Shown piece by piece: positions 8,653 through 16,504 of a stretch of 28,328 nucleotides of DNA. This DNA comes from an uncultured Blautia sp. (lineage in GTDB: Bacteria > Bacillota > Clostridia > Lachnospirales > Lachnospiraceae). A program made the position numbers and the translations under genes. Location: NCBI GenBank assembly GCA_900552095.1, contig URYM01000001.1, positions 1 through 28,328 on the forward strand. The letters run 5' to 3'. Below the pieces are notes generated by a model. That model saw only the letters and a list, made by a program, of their open reading frames with translations, was not told where the DNA came from and made no database searches. How positions within the stretch are numbered: position 1 is the stretch's first letter; every line of letters starts with the position of its first letter.

Positions 8653-8757
8653 TCCCCTTATTGTTCGATTACACTCGCTCAGGTTGGCACCTTCCGCTTT
8701 GCGGGGTTGCCGTGGCTTCACAGGTCCTATGTACCTCCACCACTCTGAATAAGAGAA
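8653..8757 (-). ncRNA. SAM-I (S-box) riboswitch upstream of metK
   Basis: The leader carries the S-box core in order: P1 5' strand UUCUCUUAUU, CAGAGUGGUGGAGG, the CCUGUGAAGCC stretch, CGGCAACC, then AAGGUGCCAACCUG, and P1 3' strand AAUAAGGGGA. The two P1 strands (8748-8757 and 8653-8662) pair over ten positions including G-U pairs. The gene downstream makes SAM, the ligand. Together with the terminator at 8604-8629 this is an OFF switch by transcription termination. Confidence 0.95.
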
Positions 8758-8782
8758 ACTGGCTATTCTTTTGTCATGCACA

Positions 8783-8811
8783 ACAATACCCCTTTTTGCC
8801 TCCCGCGTCAA
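8783..8811 (-). promoter_or_regulatory. metK: metK promoter
   Basis: Minus strand TTGACG (8806-8811), exactly 17 bases, TATTGT (8783-8788). It gives a leader of about 205 bases containing the riboswitch. Confidence 0.7.
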
Positions 8812-8821
8812 GGGGTATTGT
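8783..8821. repeat. Perfect 12-bp inverted repeat overlapping the metK promoter
   Basis: ACAATACCCCTT (8783-8794) and AAGGGGTATTGT (8810-8821) are exact reverse complements separated by 15 bases. One arm contains the -10 of metK and the other touches the -35. It also lies just after the glgB stop codon. There is no T-run after it on the minus strand, so it is a poor terminator for glgB. It may be an operator, a weak terminator, or both. Confidence 0.7.
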
Positions 8822-8844
8822 CAAATTTCTGCATTTTCTACAAA

Positions 8845-10749
8845 TTAAAACTTAAAGACTGATACACTTAAGGGCGGCAGCTCATATCCGATGGAATACG
8901 TCTGCCCATCACACTCTTTCTTCTCCGCCTTGTAGATAAGCTGCTCCCGGTGATACGTACCGCCGTACATGGGATCCGCACTGTTCAGGATCAGCTGATA
9001 CTGCTTGCGTCTGGGGACTCCGACCCGGTAATCCTTCCGTTCCAGCGGCGTATAGTTGCATACAAAGAGCAGATGATTTCTGCCTGTGGGAGAATACCGC
9101 ACAAAGCTGAAAATGCTCCTGTCTCCGTCATTGGCATTGATCCACTGAAAAGCCTCCGGATCGCCGTCTCCTCCGTAGAGCGCCGGATATTTCTTATACA
9201 GATGCAGCATATCCCGGACAAAATCCTGCAGCTTCTGGTGCTTCTCCTCCTGAAGAAGATACCAGTCCAGTTCTCTGGCCTCACTCCACTCCTGCAGCTG
9301 GCCGAATTCCTGCCCCATGAAAAGCAGCTTCTTGCCCGGATGACCTGCCATATAGCCGTAGCCCGCCTTCAGATTCTCAAACTTTTCATCCAGATAACCC
9401 GGCATTTTATTGATCATGGAACATTTCAGATGAACCACCTCATCGTGAGACAGCACCAGCACATAATTTTCACTGTAGGCATACGTCATGGAAAAAGTCA
9501 TCTTATGATGATTGTACTTCCGAAAATAGGGATCCAGCTTCATATACTCCAGGAAATCATGCATCCAGCCCATATTCCATTTCAGAGAAAATCCCAGTCC
9601 GTCATCCTCCACCTTCCCGGTCACCTTCGGCCAGGCTGTAGATTCTTCCGCGATCATCACCGCCCCCGGATTTCTCCCCAGCAGACAGGAATTTAAATGC
9701 TTGAAGAATTCAATCGCTTCCAGGTTCTGATTTCCGCCGTATTTATTGGCCACCCACTGGCCATCCTGCTTCCCGTAATCCAGATAGAGCATAGACGCCA
9801 CCGCATCCACCCGGAGGCCGTCCACATGAAACTCCTCCACCCAGTAAAGCGCATTGGCCAGAAGGAAGTTCTTCACCTCCGGCTTCCCGTAATTAAAAAT
9901 CTTGGTTCCCCAGTCCGGGTGTTCGCCCTGGCGCGGATCCTGATGTTCATAAATACAGGTTCCGTCGAATTCTGCCAGCCCGTGGGCATCCTTGGGAAAA
10001 TGAGCCGGAACCCAGTCCAGGATCACTCCGATCTTATGCTTGTGCAGATAATTTACCAGATATTTGAAATCTTCCGGTTTTCCATAGCGGGAAGTAGGCG
10101 CATAATAGCCGGTCACCTGATATCCCCAGGAGCCGTCAAAAGGATGCTCGGCGATCCCCATAAGTTCCACATGGGTATATCCCATCTGCTTTACGTAATC
10201 CGTAAGCGCATGGGCCAGCTCCCGGTAACTGTAGAAACCATCCGGATTTCCCTCACTGGAAGGATGTTTCCGCCAGGATCCCGGATGAACTTCATAGATG
10301 GACATGGGCTGCTTTTTGTGATCCCACTCTTTTCTCGCTTCCATCCACCGGGCATCTCCCCACTTAAATCCGGAAATATCCGCCACTTTAGACGCTGTCC
10401 CCGGGCGCAGTTCCGCGCTCACTGCATAGGGATCTGCCTTGTAAAGTTCTCTTCCGTCTCCCGTCTCAATGCAGAATTTGTAGAGATCTCCCGGCTTCAC
10501 CCCCGGAATAAATGTCTCATAGACTCCGATCGCTCCCACCCGCTTCATGGGCGCCTGTTTCCTGTCCCATTCATTGAAATCCCCAACCACAGACACCGCC
10601 TTGGCATTAGGCGCCCACACCGCAAAATATACGCCTTTTTTTCTGTTCCTGGTCACTGCATGAGCGCCCAGTTTCCTGTAAATATCATAATGGGTTCCCT
10701 GTCCGAACAGGTATTGATCCAGTTCCCCGAATACATATTTTTCTTTCAT
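8845..10749 (-). CDS. glgB: 1,4-alpha-glucan branching enzyme
   Basis: Glycogen branching enzyme, 634 aa: cuts alpha-1,4 chains and re-joins them by alpha-1,6 links. An N-terminal CBM48-type domain (about 20-110; YFAVWAPNAKAVSVVGDFNEWD) precedes the GH13 barrel. Barrel motifs: region I DWVPAHFPKD (245-254), region II DGLRVDAVASM with nucleophile Asp315, region III AEES with acid Glu368, and region IV LSHDEV (His435, Asp436). A C-terminal beta domain follows. The start at 10749 overlaps the stop of the GH13 gene upstream by ATGA and has a GGAGAGAGG site. An in-frame extension to 10836 would lie inside the upstream gene. It is the last gene of the tetR-GH13-glgB operon. No other glg genes are in the window. 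Confidence 0.96.
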   Translation of the reverse strand: MKEKYVFGELDQYLFGQGTHYDIYRKLGAHAVTRNRKKGVYFAVWAPNAKAVSVVGDFNEWDRKQAPMKRVGAIGVYETFIPGVKPGDLYKFCIETGDGRELYKADPYAVSAELRPGTASKVADISGFKWGDARWMEARKEWDHKKQPMSIYEVHPGSWRKHPSSEGNPDGFYSYRELAHALTDYVKQMGYTHVELMGIAEHPFDGSWGYQVTGYYAPTSRYGKPEDFKYLVNYLHKHKIGVILDWVPAHFPKDAHGLAEFDGTCIYEHQDPRQGEHPDWGTKIFNYGKPEVKNFLLANALYWVEEFHVDGLRVDAVASMLYLDYGKQDGQWVANKYGGNQNLEAIEFFKHLNSCLLGRNPGAVMIAEESTAWPKVTGKVEDDGLGFSLKWNMGWMHDFLEYMKLDPYFRKYNHHKMTFSMTYAYSENYVLVLSHDEVVHLKCSMINKMPGYLDEKFENLKAGYGYMAGHPGKKLLFMGQEFGQLQEWSEARELDWYLLQEEKHQKLQDFVRDMLHLYKKYPALYGGDGDPEAFQWINANDGDRSIFSFVRYSPTGRNHLLFVCNYTPLERKDYRVGVPRRKQYQLILNSADPMYGGTYHREQLIYKAEKKECDGQTYSIGYELPPLSVSVFKF

Positions 10750-12128
10750 ACCCTCTCTCCTTCTTTCCTGCCTCTGAAAATACGGCAGCCTGCCGCCTCC
10801 AGTCCGATCCGGAGTCTTCCATCTGAAGCTGCACACGCTTCCCCGGTCACGGCATCTTCATACTCCATACCTTCCGCCGGCACGGAAACTTCCAGTTCCG
10901 CTCCGCTGTTCTCATCACAGTTCACAGCAACGATCAGCGTTTCCTCATCCAGAATGCGGCCAAAGACATACTGGCAGTTTGTCAGAACCAGCTCTTTATA
11001 CACACCGTAAACAGCCGCCTGGCTCTCCCTGTGGATCCTGCCCAGCGTCCTGATCCAGCCGGTCAGATCCGGATGGGGATTCTCAGAAATGATCCGCTCC
11101 GGCTCCAGGCGCGGCCGCATCGGACTGTCATCCGGTCCCTCTTTCTTTCCCTCAATGCCGAATTCTGAACCGTAATAGACGGACGGGATTCCCGGAAGAA
11201 AATATACCAGCGCATACACCGGAAAACTGTGCGCAAATACATTCAGTTCGCTGGTCAGGCGGTTCACATCATGATTATCCGCAAAAGTATAAAGCCGGCA
11301 TCCCTCATACAGCCCCCGATTTCCCCAGGGATCCCCGAACTGGCGCCGTATGGTATGGGCGATCTCGAAGTAATTGTGCGTGTTATGCCCGGAGTAAAGC
11401 CCTTTCCTCAGTTCGTAATTCGTGACGGAGTGAAGGGTCTTCGCATTAACCCACCGGCTGTAATCCCCGTGGATCACCTCTCCCATCAGCCAGAAATCTG
11501 CCTTCTTCTCTTCCGTCCTTCTTCTCATCTCCTCCATGAAGAAAAACTCCAGCTGATCCGCGCAGTCAAGCCGGATTCCGTCAATGTCAAACGTATCGAT
11601 CCAGAAGTCGATCACCCCGAAAAGATAGTCCTGCACCGCTTTTTCCCAGAGATTTAACTTCACCAGCTCATTGCATCCCCGCCAGCTCTCATAGGAAAAT
11701 CCATCGTTATAACAGTTATTTCCTCCAAACCATACCCCTTTATACCAATTGCAGTAAGGCGACTGCTCCCTGTTTTTCTTTATATCTTCAAAAGCAAAAA
11801 ATTCTCTCCCGGTGTGGTTAAACACTCCGTCCACCACAACTTTTATCTTCCTTCTGTGCGCTTCCCGCACAAAATCTCTGAAATCCCCGTTGTCCCCCAG
11901 TCTCCGGTCTACCTGCTTATAATCTCTGGTATCATAACCGTGGGTGGAAGATTCAAACAGCGGCCCGATATAGACTGCCGTACAGCCCAGCTCCTCTATG
12001 TGGGGCAGCCACTTTTTCAGTTCCTCAAACCGGTGAACGGTCGTCTCTTCTCTGTTTTCAAAAGGCGCACCCGTCATCCCCAGCGGGTACATATGATAAA
12101 AAACCGCCTCTTCATACCATTTTCCCAT
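10746..12128 (-). CDS. GH13 alpha-amylase family glycosyl hydrolase
   Basis: Cytoplasmic alpha-glucan-active enzyme of 460 aa with no signal peptide. The GH13 regions are all intact: DGVFNH (100-105), DGIRLDCAD with nucleophile Asp188, GEVIHG with Glu217, and FADNHDVNR with His286 and Asp287. Late in the protein lie GIPSVYYGSEFGIEG, typical of amylase/neopullulanase/maltogenic relatives, and a short C-terminal beta domain. The exact substrate (maltodextrin, glycogen fragments, cyclodextrin) cannot be decided from motifs. ATG at 12128 follows GGAGG. The tetR gene ends 19 bases upstream and glgB starts within its stop codon, so the enzyme probably trims or rebuilds intracellular alpha-glucans together with GlgB. 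Confidence 0.93.
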   Translation of the reverse strand: MGKWYEEAVFYHMYPLGMTGAPFENREETTVHRFEELKKWLPHIEELGCTAVYIGPLFESSTHGYDTRDYKQVDRRLGDNGDFRDFVREAHRRKIKVVVDGVFNHTGREFFAFEDIKKNREQSPYCNWYKGVWFGGNNCYNDGFSYESWRGCNELVKLNLWEKAVQDYLFGVIDFWIDTFDIDGIRLDCADQLEFFFMEEMRRRTEEKKADFWLMGEVIHGDYSRWVNAKTLHSVTNYELRKGLYSGHNTHNYFEIAHTIRRQFGDPWGNRGLYEGCRLYTFADNHDVNRLTSELNVFAHSFPVYALVYFLPGIPSVYYGSEFGIEGKKEGPDDSPMRPRLEPERIISENPHPDLTGWIRTLGRIHRESQAAVYGVYKELVLTNCQYVFGRILDEETLIVAVNCDENSGAELEVSVPAEGMEYEDAVTGEACAASDGRLRIGLEAAGCRIFRGRKEGERV

Positions 12129-12147
12129 AAAAACCTCCGTCTTTTCC

Positions 12148-12723
12148 TCAGGAATAGATGCCGTACATAAACTGGTTTACGATCTGGCGGGTCTGCTCAT
12201 CTGAGATCTCCACCTCACCCTGGCAGCTGTGGCTGACCATGAGAAAATGGTGATCCATCACCCCGATAAATCCCACTGCAAACTCTCTCTGCCGGCCTCT
12301 CATGTTCCCCAGCTGATGAGAAAATTTCTCAAAAATCCCCACAATCTGCTGATAGTACCGCTCGATCAGAGGATTGACCGCCTGATACCCGTCACTTTCC
12401 CTGCCCGAATAAAACAGCCCCAGCATAAAAAGATAAAATTCCCTGTTTCTGCAGGCAAAATCAAAATACCCTCTGGCTATCTGATAGAGCACGGACGGCA
12501 GATCTTTTCCTCCCTCCGCCGCCGTCTTTAGTTCCTCCTCCAGTTCCTGACACCGGGTGCTCAAAAGAGTTTCCAGAAGCCCTTTCTTGCTCCCGAAATA
12601 ATAGTACAGCGTAGGCTTGGTGACCCCTGCCGCATCCACAATCTCCTGAACTCCCACCGCATCGTATCCCCGGACATAAAAAAGATGGAGCGCTTCACTC
12701 AAAATTGCTTCCCGATTGTCCAT
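12148..12723 (-). CDS. TetR-family transcriptional regulator
   Basis: 191-aa repressor-type protein. An N-terminal helix-turn-helix lies at residues 8-50 (FYVRGYDAVGVQEIVDAAGVTKPTLYYYFGSKKGLL in outline), and a helical C-terminal ligand/dimer domain covers the rest. The start at 12723 is chosen because AGGAGAG lies 6 bases upstream. An ATG at 12744 would put that ribosome site inside the coding region and lies within the promoter. First gene of the operon with GH13 and glgB, and its promoter contains a palindrome of TetR-operator type, so it very likely represses itself and the two alpha-glucan genes. The ligand is unknown. Confidence 0.92.
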   Translation of the reverse strand: MDNREAILSEALHLFYVRGYDAVGVQEIVDAAGVTKPTLYYYFGSKKGLLETLLSTRCQELEEELKTAAEGGKDLPSVLYQIARGYFDFACRNREFYLFMLGLFYSGRESDGYQAVNPLIERYYQQIVGIFEKFSHQLGNMRGRQREFAVGFIGVMDHHFLMVSHSCQGEVEISDEQTRQIVNQFMYGIYS

Positions 12724-12742
12724 AGCTTCTCTCCTTTTTTTC

Positions 12743-12771
12743 ATTATACCAATCGGTATATTGAAAGTCAA
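12743..12771 (-). promoter_or_regulatory. Promoter and TetR-type operator of the tetR-GH13-glgB operon
   Basis: Minus strand TTGACT (12766-12771), 17 bases, TATAAT (12743-12748). The palindrome TATACC-N4-GGTATA (12745-12760) fills the spacer and overlaps the -10, so a bound dimer would block polymerase. The -35 overlaps the stop codon of the upstream tatD-like gene. Confidence 0.85.
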
Positions 12772-13547
12772 TGGAGTTCTTTTACTTTGGAAAAAAGCCG
12801 GTACGCATTCCGCTCTGTGATCTCAATGACCTCCTCCCGGGAAATTCCCTTGATCCCGGCAATGGCATCCGCCACATAAGAAAGATAGCCGGAACAGTTC
12901 CGCTTTCCCCGATAGGGAACCGGCGCAAGATAGGGACTGTCTGTTTCCAGAAGCAGAGAAGAGAGAGGAGCATACTCCACCACCTCTTTTAATTTCCGGG
13001 CATTTTTGAAAGTAAGAACGCCGCCAACTCCCAGGGAAAGCCCCATGTTCAGATACTCCCGGGCCATCTCCACCCCATAGGAAAAGCAGTGGATCACTCC
13101 TCCGATCTCACCAGCCCGCTCTTCTTTCATCAGCTCCAGGGTATCCGCCGCCGCTTCCCGGCTGTGAATGATAAAAGGAAGCTTCTCTTCCCGGGCTACC
13201 CCCAGCTGCTCCCTGAACCACTTTTTCTGCACCTCATGGTTTTCTTTATCCCAGTAATAATCAAGGCCAATCTCACCGATGGCCACCGTTTTCGGATCCC
13301 TGGCCAGACTGTGCATACGGGCGATCACCTTCCCGTCCATCTCCCCCACTCCGTCGGGATGCACTCCCACTGCCGCATAAATAAAAGGATATTTCCCTGC
13401 CAGTGCCAGGGAAGATTCCATTCCCTCCACACTGGCAGAGACATTGATCACCTTCCCCACGCCTGCTTCCCGCAGTCCCTCCAGCAATTCTTCCCTGTCT
13501 TCATCAAAGGCCTCATCATCATAATGTGCATGGCTTTCAAAAATCAT
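12768..13547 (-). CDS. TatD-family metal-dependent hydrolase
   Basis: 259-aa amidohydrolase-fold protein of the TatD/YcfH (YabD) family, cytoplasmic DNases with two metal ions. Metal and active-site motifs appear in order: FESHAHYD (His6, His8), IGEIGLDYYW with the bridging Glu, IIHSREA, VIHCFSYG and ETDSPYLAP. In Firmicutes this gene often follows metG. Here a cation ATPase gene lies between them. The ATG at 13547 begins the conserved domain directly. The ribosome site is weak (AAAGAGAG). A TTG at 13580 would coincide with the end of a -10-like TATAAT and is less likely. Confidence 0.93.
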   Translation of the reverse strand: MIFESHAHYDDEAFDEDREELLEGLREAGVGKVINVSASVEGMESSLALAGKYPFIYAAVGVHPDGVGEMDGKVIARMHSLARDPKTVAIGEIGLDYYWDKENHEVQKKWFREQLGVAREEKLPFIIHSREAAADTLELMKEERAGEIGGVIHCFSYGVEMAREYLNMGLSLGVGGVLTFKNARKLKEVVEYAPLSSLLLETDSPYLAPVPYRGKRNCSGYLSYVADAIAGIKGISREEVIEITERNAYRLFSKVKELH

Positions 13548-13580
13548 ACGTTTTACACTCTCTTTCTTTTTCTGTCTCAA

Positions 13581-13586
13581 ATTATA
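13581..13586 (-). promoter_or_regulatory. -10 element before the tatD-like gene
   Basis: Minus strand TATAAT, about 34 bases before the ATG at 13547. No good -35 is visible because the upstream bases belong to the ATPase terminator. Confidence 0.35.
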
Positions 13587-13598
13587 GCTTTTCCCGCT

Positions 13599-13633
13599 AA
13601 AAAAAGAAACCTCCCACAGGAGATTTCTTTTTT
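13599..13633 (-). terminator. Terminator of the cation ATPase gene
   Basis: On the minus strand AAAGAAATCTCC-TGT-GGGAGGTTTCTTT forms a hairpin followed by T. It is A-rich on the other side as well, so it would also work on the plus strand. Confidence 0.85.
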
Positions 13634-13646
13634 GGCTTTCTGTTCT

Positions 13647-16247
13647 TTATTTTCTTGTACGCAGCTTTTTCAGCAGCTGAACCACCGGCAGATTCACCAG
13701 CGCCAGTCCGTATACAGTAAACAGCTGAGCAAGATTCAGCGTCTGTACCTGGAAGATCCCGTGAAGGAACGGAACAGTGAGAACTGCGGTGATCAGCAGA
13801 AGGCCTGCCAGGAATGCACCCTGCAGATACCAGTTATCAAAAAATCTTCTGGTAAAGAGCACCGGTCTGTCTGCCTTACAGTTATAGCCATGAACCAGTC
13901 TGGCGGTACACAGCGTACCGAAAGCCATCGTGCTGGCCAGCAGCGCGCCGCCCTGATTCAGTCCAATATAGAATGCGATCATCGTGGTAACTGCCACACA
14001 GAGACCTTCCGTTCCCACAGAAAGCAGGAAGGAACGAGAGAGGATATTTTCTCCTGCAGGTCTCGGTTTTTCCTTCATCACCTCATGGGTGTGGGGTTCC
14101 AGACCCAGGGCGATAGCAGGAAGGCTGTCTGTCAGAAGATTGATAAACAGCAGGTGAACCGGCGCAAAAGGAAGAGGAAGCGCCAGAATCGAAGCGTACA
14201 GCACAGCCAGAATTGCTCCAAAATTTCCGGAAAGCAAAAACTGAATCGAACGCTTGATGTTCGCATAGATATTCCGCCCATTTTCCACTGCCTTCACAAT
14301 GGTCGCGAAGTTATCATCTGTCAGAACCATGGAAGCGGCATCCTTTGACACTTCGCTTCCCGTGATACCCATGGCGACACCGATATCCGCCTGTTTCAGA
14401 GCAGGGGCGTCATTCACACCATCACCGGTCATGGAAACCACATTTCCCTTTTCCTGCCATGCTTTAACGATCCGGATCTTATGCTCCGGCGAAACACGGG
14501 CATAAACGGAAATGCCTTCCACAAAGTCTTTCAGCTGCTCATCATCCATGCCGTCCAGCACAGCGCCCTCGCAGGCCTCGGATTCATCCTCCAGGATTCC
14601 GATCCGTTTCGCGATAGCCGCCGCCGTAACCTTGTGATCTCCGGTGATCATCACCGGACGGATCCCTGCTTCCTTACAGCGGGCAACTGCTTCCGCAGAC
14701 TCCACTCTGGGCGGATCCATCATAGCGATCAGTCCCAGGAAACAGAAATCCTGCTCCATTTTCTCAGAGCGTTCTTCCTCTTCCTTCGCAGGACGGAAAG
14801 CAAAGCCCAGCACCCGGAGTCCCTCTCTGGAAAATGCATCCACAGCCTCCAGAAGACTTCTGCGGTGTTCCTCCGTCATGGGAATTTCTCTTCCGTTCTC
14901 CCACAGACGGGAGGAAAGGGGAAGCAGCCCATCTGCCGCACCCTTGGACACCAGGATTTCTTCACCCTTTATCTGATGAAGCGTAGACATTCTCTTTCTG
15001 TCGCTGTCGAAAGGAATCTCGAAAATTCTGGGTTCCTCTGCTCTTAACTCATCCTCGGAAATTCCCTGCTGCTCTCCCAGACGAACCAGCGCGGTCTCGG
15101 TGGGATCACCGATCTCTCCATCCTCATTGATCCGGGAATCATTGCAGAGCATACTGTACTCCATCAGACGTCTGTGTTCCTCATCAGAAGCAGAAATCTC
15201 CGCCGCGGGAATCCGCTTTCCATTCATATAATAATACTCGACCGTCATCTTATTCTGCGTCAGTGTTCCTGTCTTATCCGAACAGATCACAGAAACGCTT
15301 CCCAGCCCTTCCACGGCCTGCAGCTTTCTCACGATCGCCCCCTCTTTCGCCATTTTCTGGGTTCCAAAGGAAAGCACGATCGTTACAATTGAGCTCAGCG
15401 CCTCCGGGATTGCAGCTACTGCAAGGGCTACCGCAAAGAGGAACGATTCCTGAACGCTGTTTCCGCGGAAAACATTCACACCGAAGAGAATACCGCAGAA
15501 TACCAGGATCAGGATAGACAGTTTCTTTCCGAACTGATCCAGATTCACCTGCAGAGGCGTCTTTTTCTCGGACGCATTCTTCAGAAGCCCTGCGATCTTT
15601 CCTACTTCTGTTTCCATACCGATTCCCGTTACCAGGAAACGGCCTCTTCCGTACGTGACAAAACTTCCGGAGAATACCATATCCTTCCGGTCGCCCAGAG
15701 GAACCTCTCCCTCTACCGCATCCGTAATCTTCTCCACACCCAGGCTCTCTCCGGTCAGCGCGCTCTCATCCACCTTCAGGCTGGCGCTCTCCACCAGACG
15801 CCCATCAGCAGGAACAAAGTCGCCTGCGTCCAGAAGAACTTCGTCTCCTATCGTCACTTCTCTTCCCGGGATCTCACGGATCGCTCCGTCACGGATCACC
15901 TTTGCCATAGGCGCTGAAAGCGCCTTCAGGCTGTTCAGCGAATGTTCCGCCTTCACCGTCTGAACCGTTCCCAGGATCGCATTCATGGTAATTACCACCA
16001 GAATAACTGCCGCGCTCTCCCAGTCTCCCAGCGCTCCTGATACAATCGCGGAAATAATCAGGATAATAACAAGAAAATCTGCGAACTGTTCCAGAAAGAT
16101 CTGGGGAATACTTTTTTTCTTTCCTTCAACCAGCTCGTTCCAGCCGTGTTTCTCCTGACGTCTTGAGGCTTCCTCGGAAGTCAGGCCATTTTTTGAATCA
16201 AGGGCATCTCTGGTTTCCTGCTCCGTCATTTGATAATACTCTCTCAT
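13647..16247 (-). CDS. P2-type cation-transporting ATPase, probably Mn2+ exporter
   Basis: Membrane ion pump of 866 aa in the SERCA/PMR1/YoaB group. An N-terminal cation-ATPase domain (1-60) precedes the actuator loop TGES (165-168), phosphorylation site DKTGTLT with Asp324, nucleotide-binding KGAAD (435-439), TGDHKVTA (535-542) and hinge GDGVNDAPALK (608-618). Ion-site residues: Glu282 in M4 (AIPEALSS), and Asn703 and Asp707 in M6 (NLLTDSLP). The M5 position of SERCA Glu771 is Ala678, so only one ion site is expected, as in PMR1-type pumps. A yybP-ykoY riboswitch precedes the gene. Pumps behind that RNA, such as lactococcal YoaB, export Mn2+, so Mn2+ (possibly also Ca2+) is the best substrate guess. 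Homology alone would give 'calcium ATPase'. ATG at 16247 follows AGGAG. Confidence 0.93.
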   Translation of the reverse strand: MREYYQMTEQETRDALDSKNGLTSEEASRRQEKHGWNELVEGKKKSIPQIFLEQFADFLVIILIISAIVSGALGDWESAAVILVVITMNAILGTVQTVKAEHSLNSLKALSAPMAKVIRDGAIREIPGREVTIGDEVLLDAGDFVPADGRLVESASLKVDESALTGESLGVEKITDAVEGEVPLGDRKDMVFSGSFVTYGRGRFLVTGIGMETEVGKIAGLLKNASEKKTPLQVNLDQFGKKLSILILVFCGILFGVNVFRGNSVQESFLFAVALAVAAIPEALSSIVTIVLSFGTQKMAKEGAIVRKLQAVEGLGSVSVICSDKTGTLTQNKMTVEYYYMNGKRIPAAEISASDEEHRRLMEYSMLCNDSRINEDGEIGDPTETALVRLGEQQGISEDELRAEEPRIFEIPFDSDRKRMSTLHQIKGEEILVSKGAADGLLPLSSRLWENGREIPMTEEHRRSLLEAVDAFSREGLRVLGFAFRPAKEEEERSEKMEQDFCFLGLIAMMDPPRVESAEAVARCKEAGIRPVMITGDHKVTAAAIAKRIGILEDESEACEGAVLDGMDDEQLKDFVEGISVYARVSPEHKIRIVKAWQEKGNVVSMTGDGVNDAPALKQADIGVAMGITGSEVSKDAASMVLTDDNFATIVKAVENGRNIYANIKRSIQFLLSGNFGAILAVLYASILALPLPFAPVHLLFINLLTDSLPAIALGLEPHTHEVMKEKPRPAGENILSRSFLLSVGTEGLCVAVTTMIAFYIGLNQGGALLASTMAFGTLCTARLVHGYNCKADRPVLFTRRFFDNWYLQGAFLAGLLLITAVLTVPFLHGIFQVQTLNLAQLFTVYGLALVNLPVVQLLKKLRTRK

Positions 16248-16299
16248 AACGATTCTCCTCTCTCTATTCTGCCGTGCAACGTCCGTCTCTCATTGCAAT

Positions 16300-16346
16300 A
16301 AAAAACGAGACTCTTATTGCACTGTCCTTATGCAATAAAAGTCTCG
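16300..16346 (-). terminator. Expression-platform terminator of the Mn2+ riboswitch
   Basis: CGAGACTTTTATTGCA (16331-16346) pairs with TGCAATAAGAGTCTCG (16306-16321) around a 9-base loop, followed by six T on the minus strand. Its 5' arm contains the 3' strand of the aptamer P1 helix, so the two structures exclude each other. Confidence 0.9.
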
Positions 16347-16433
16347 CTGTTTCATCACGATACGGATGGATCCCTCCATCGAGATTGACGACATCGCAAA
16401 CGCATTTTCACGCGCCAGCTACTCCCTCTTATT
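16334..16433 (-). ncRNA. yybP-ykoY manganese riboswitch
   Basis: The leader shows AGAGGGAGUAGCUGG at the 5' side, GUCGUCAAU in the middle, and AACAGCGAGACUUUU at the 3' side. The family pattern is GGGGAGUAG ... AGCAAGACC-like. P1 forms between AAUAAGAG (16426-16433) and CUUUUAUU (16334-16341). Because P1 and the terminator compete, metal binding should turn the gene ON, as known for this family. The downstream gene is a P-type metal pump, which agrees. Confidence 0.85.
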
Positions 16434-16440
16434 AAAATGT

Positions 16441-16469
16441 AGTAAACCATCTTTTGCGCTCCGTGTCAA
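16441..16469 (-). promoter_or_regulatory. Promoter of the ATPase gene and its riboswitch
   Basis: Minus strand TTGACA (16464-16469), 17 bases, TTTACT (16441-16446), just before the aptamer. No terminator of metG is seen between the metG stop and this promoter. Confidence 0.75.
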
Positions 16470-16504
16470 GCCCTCAGAGAAAATTTTATGATTTCTTTTC
16501 CTTC

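Noticed and set aside
8518..8855. Short open frames upstream of metK
   Set aside because: They overlap the SAM riboswitch and its terminator.
9697..11010. Long open frame of 437 codons on the plus strand
   Set aside because: Antisense to glgB and the GH13 gene, both of which have intact catalytic motifs; no ribosome site or known domain.
13599..13633. A-rich inverted repeat as a possible mobile-element end
   Set aside because: It is a terminator hairpin, with no partner end or transposase in the window.
13089..14348. Long open frame of 419 codons on the plus strand
   Set aside because: Antisense across the tatD-like gene, the terminator and the ATPase gene; runs through a terminator and has no domain.
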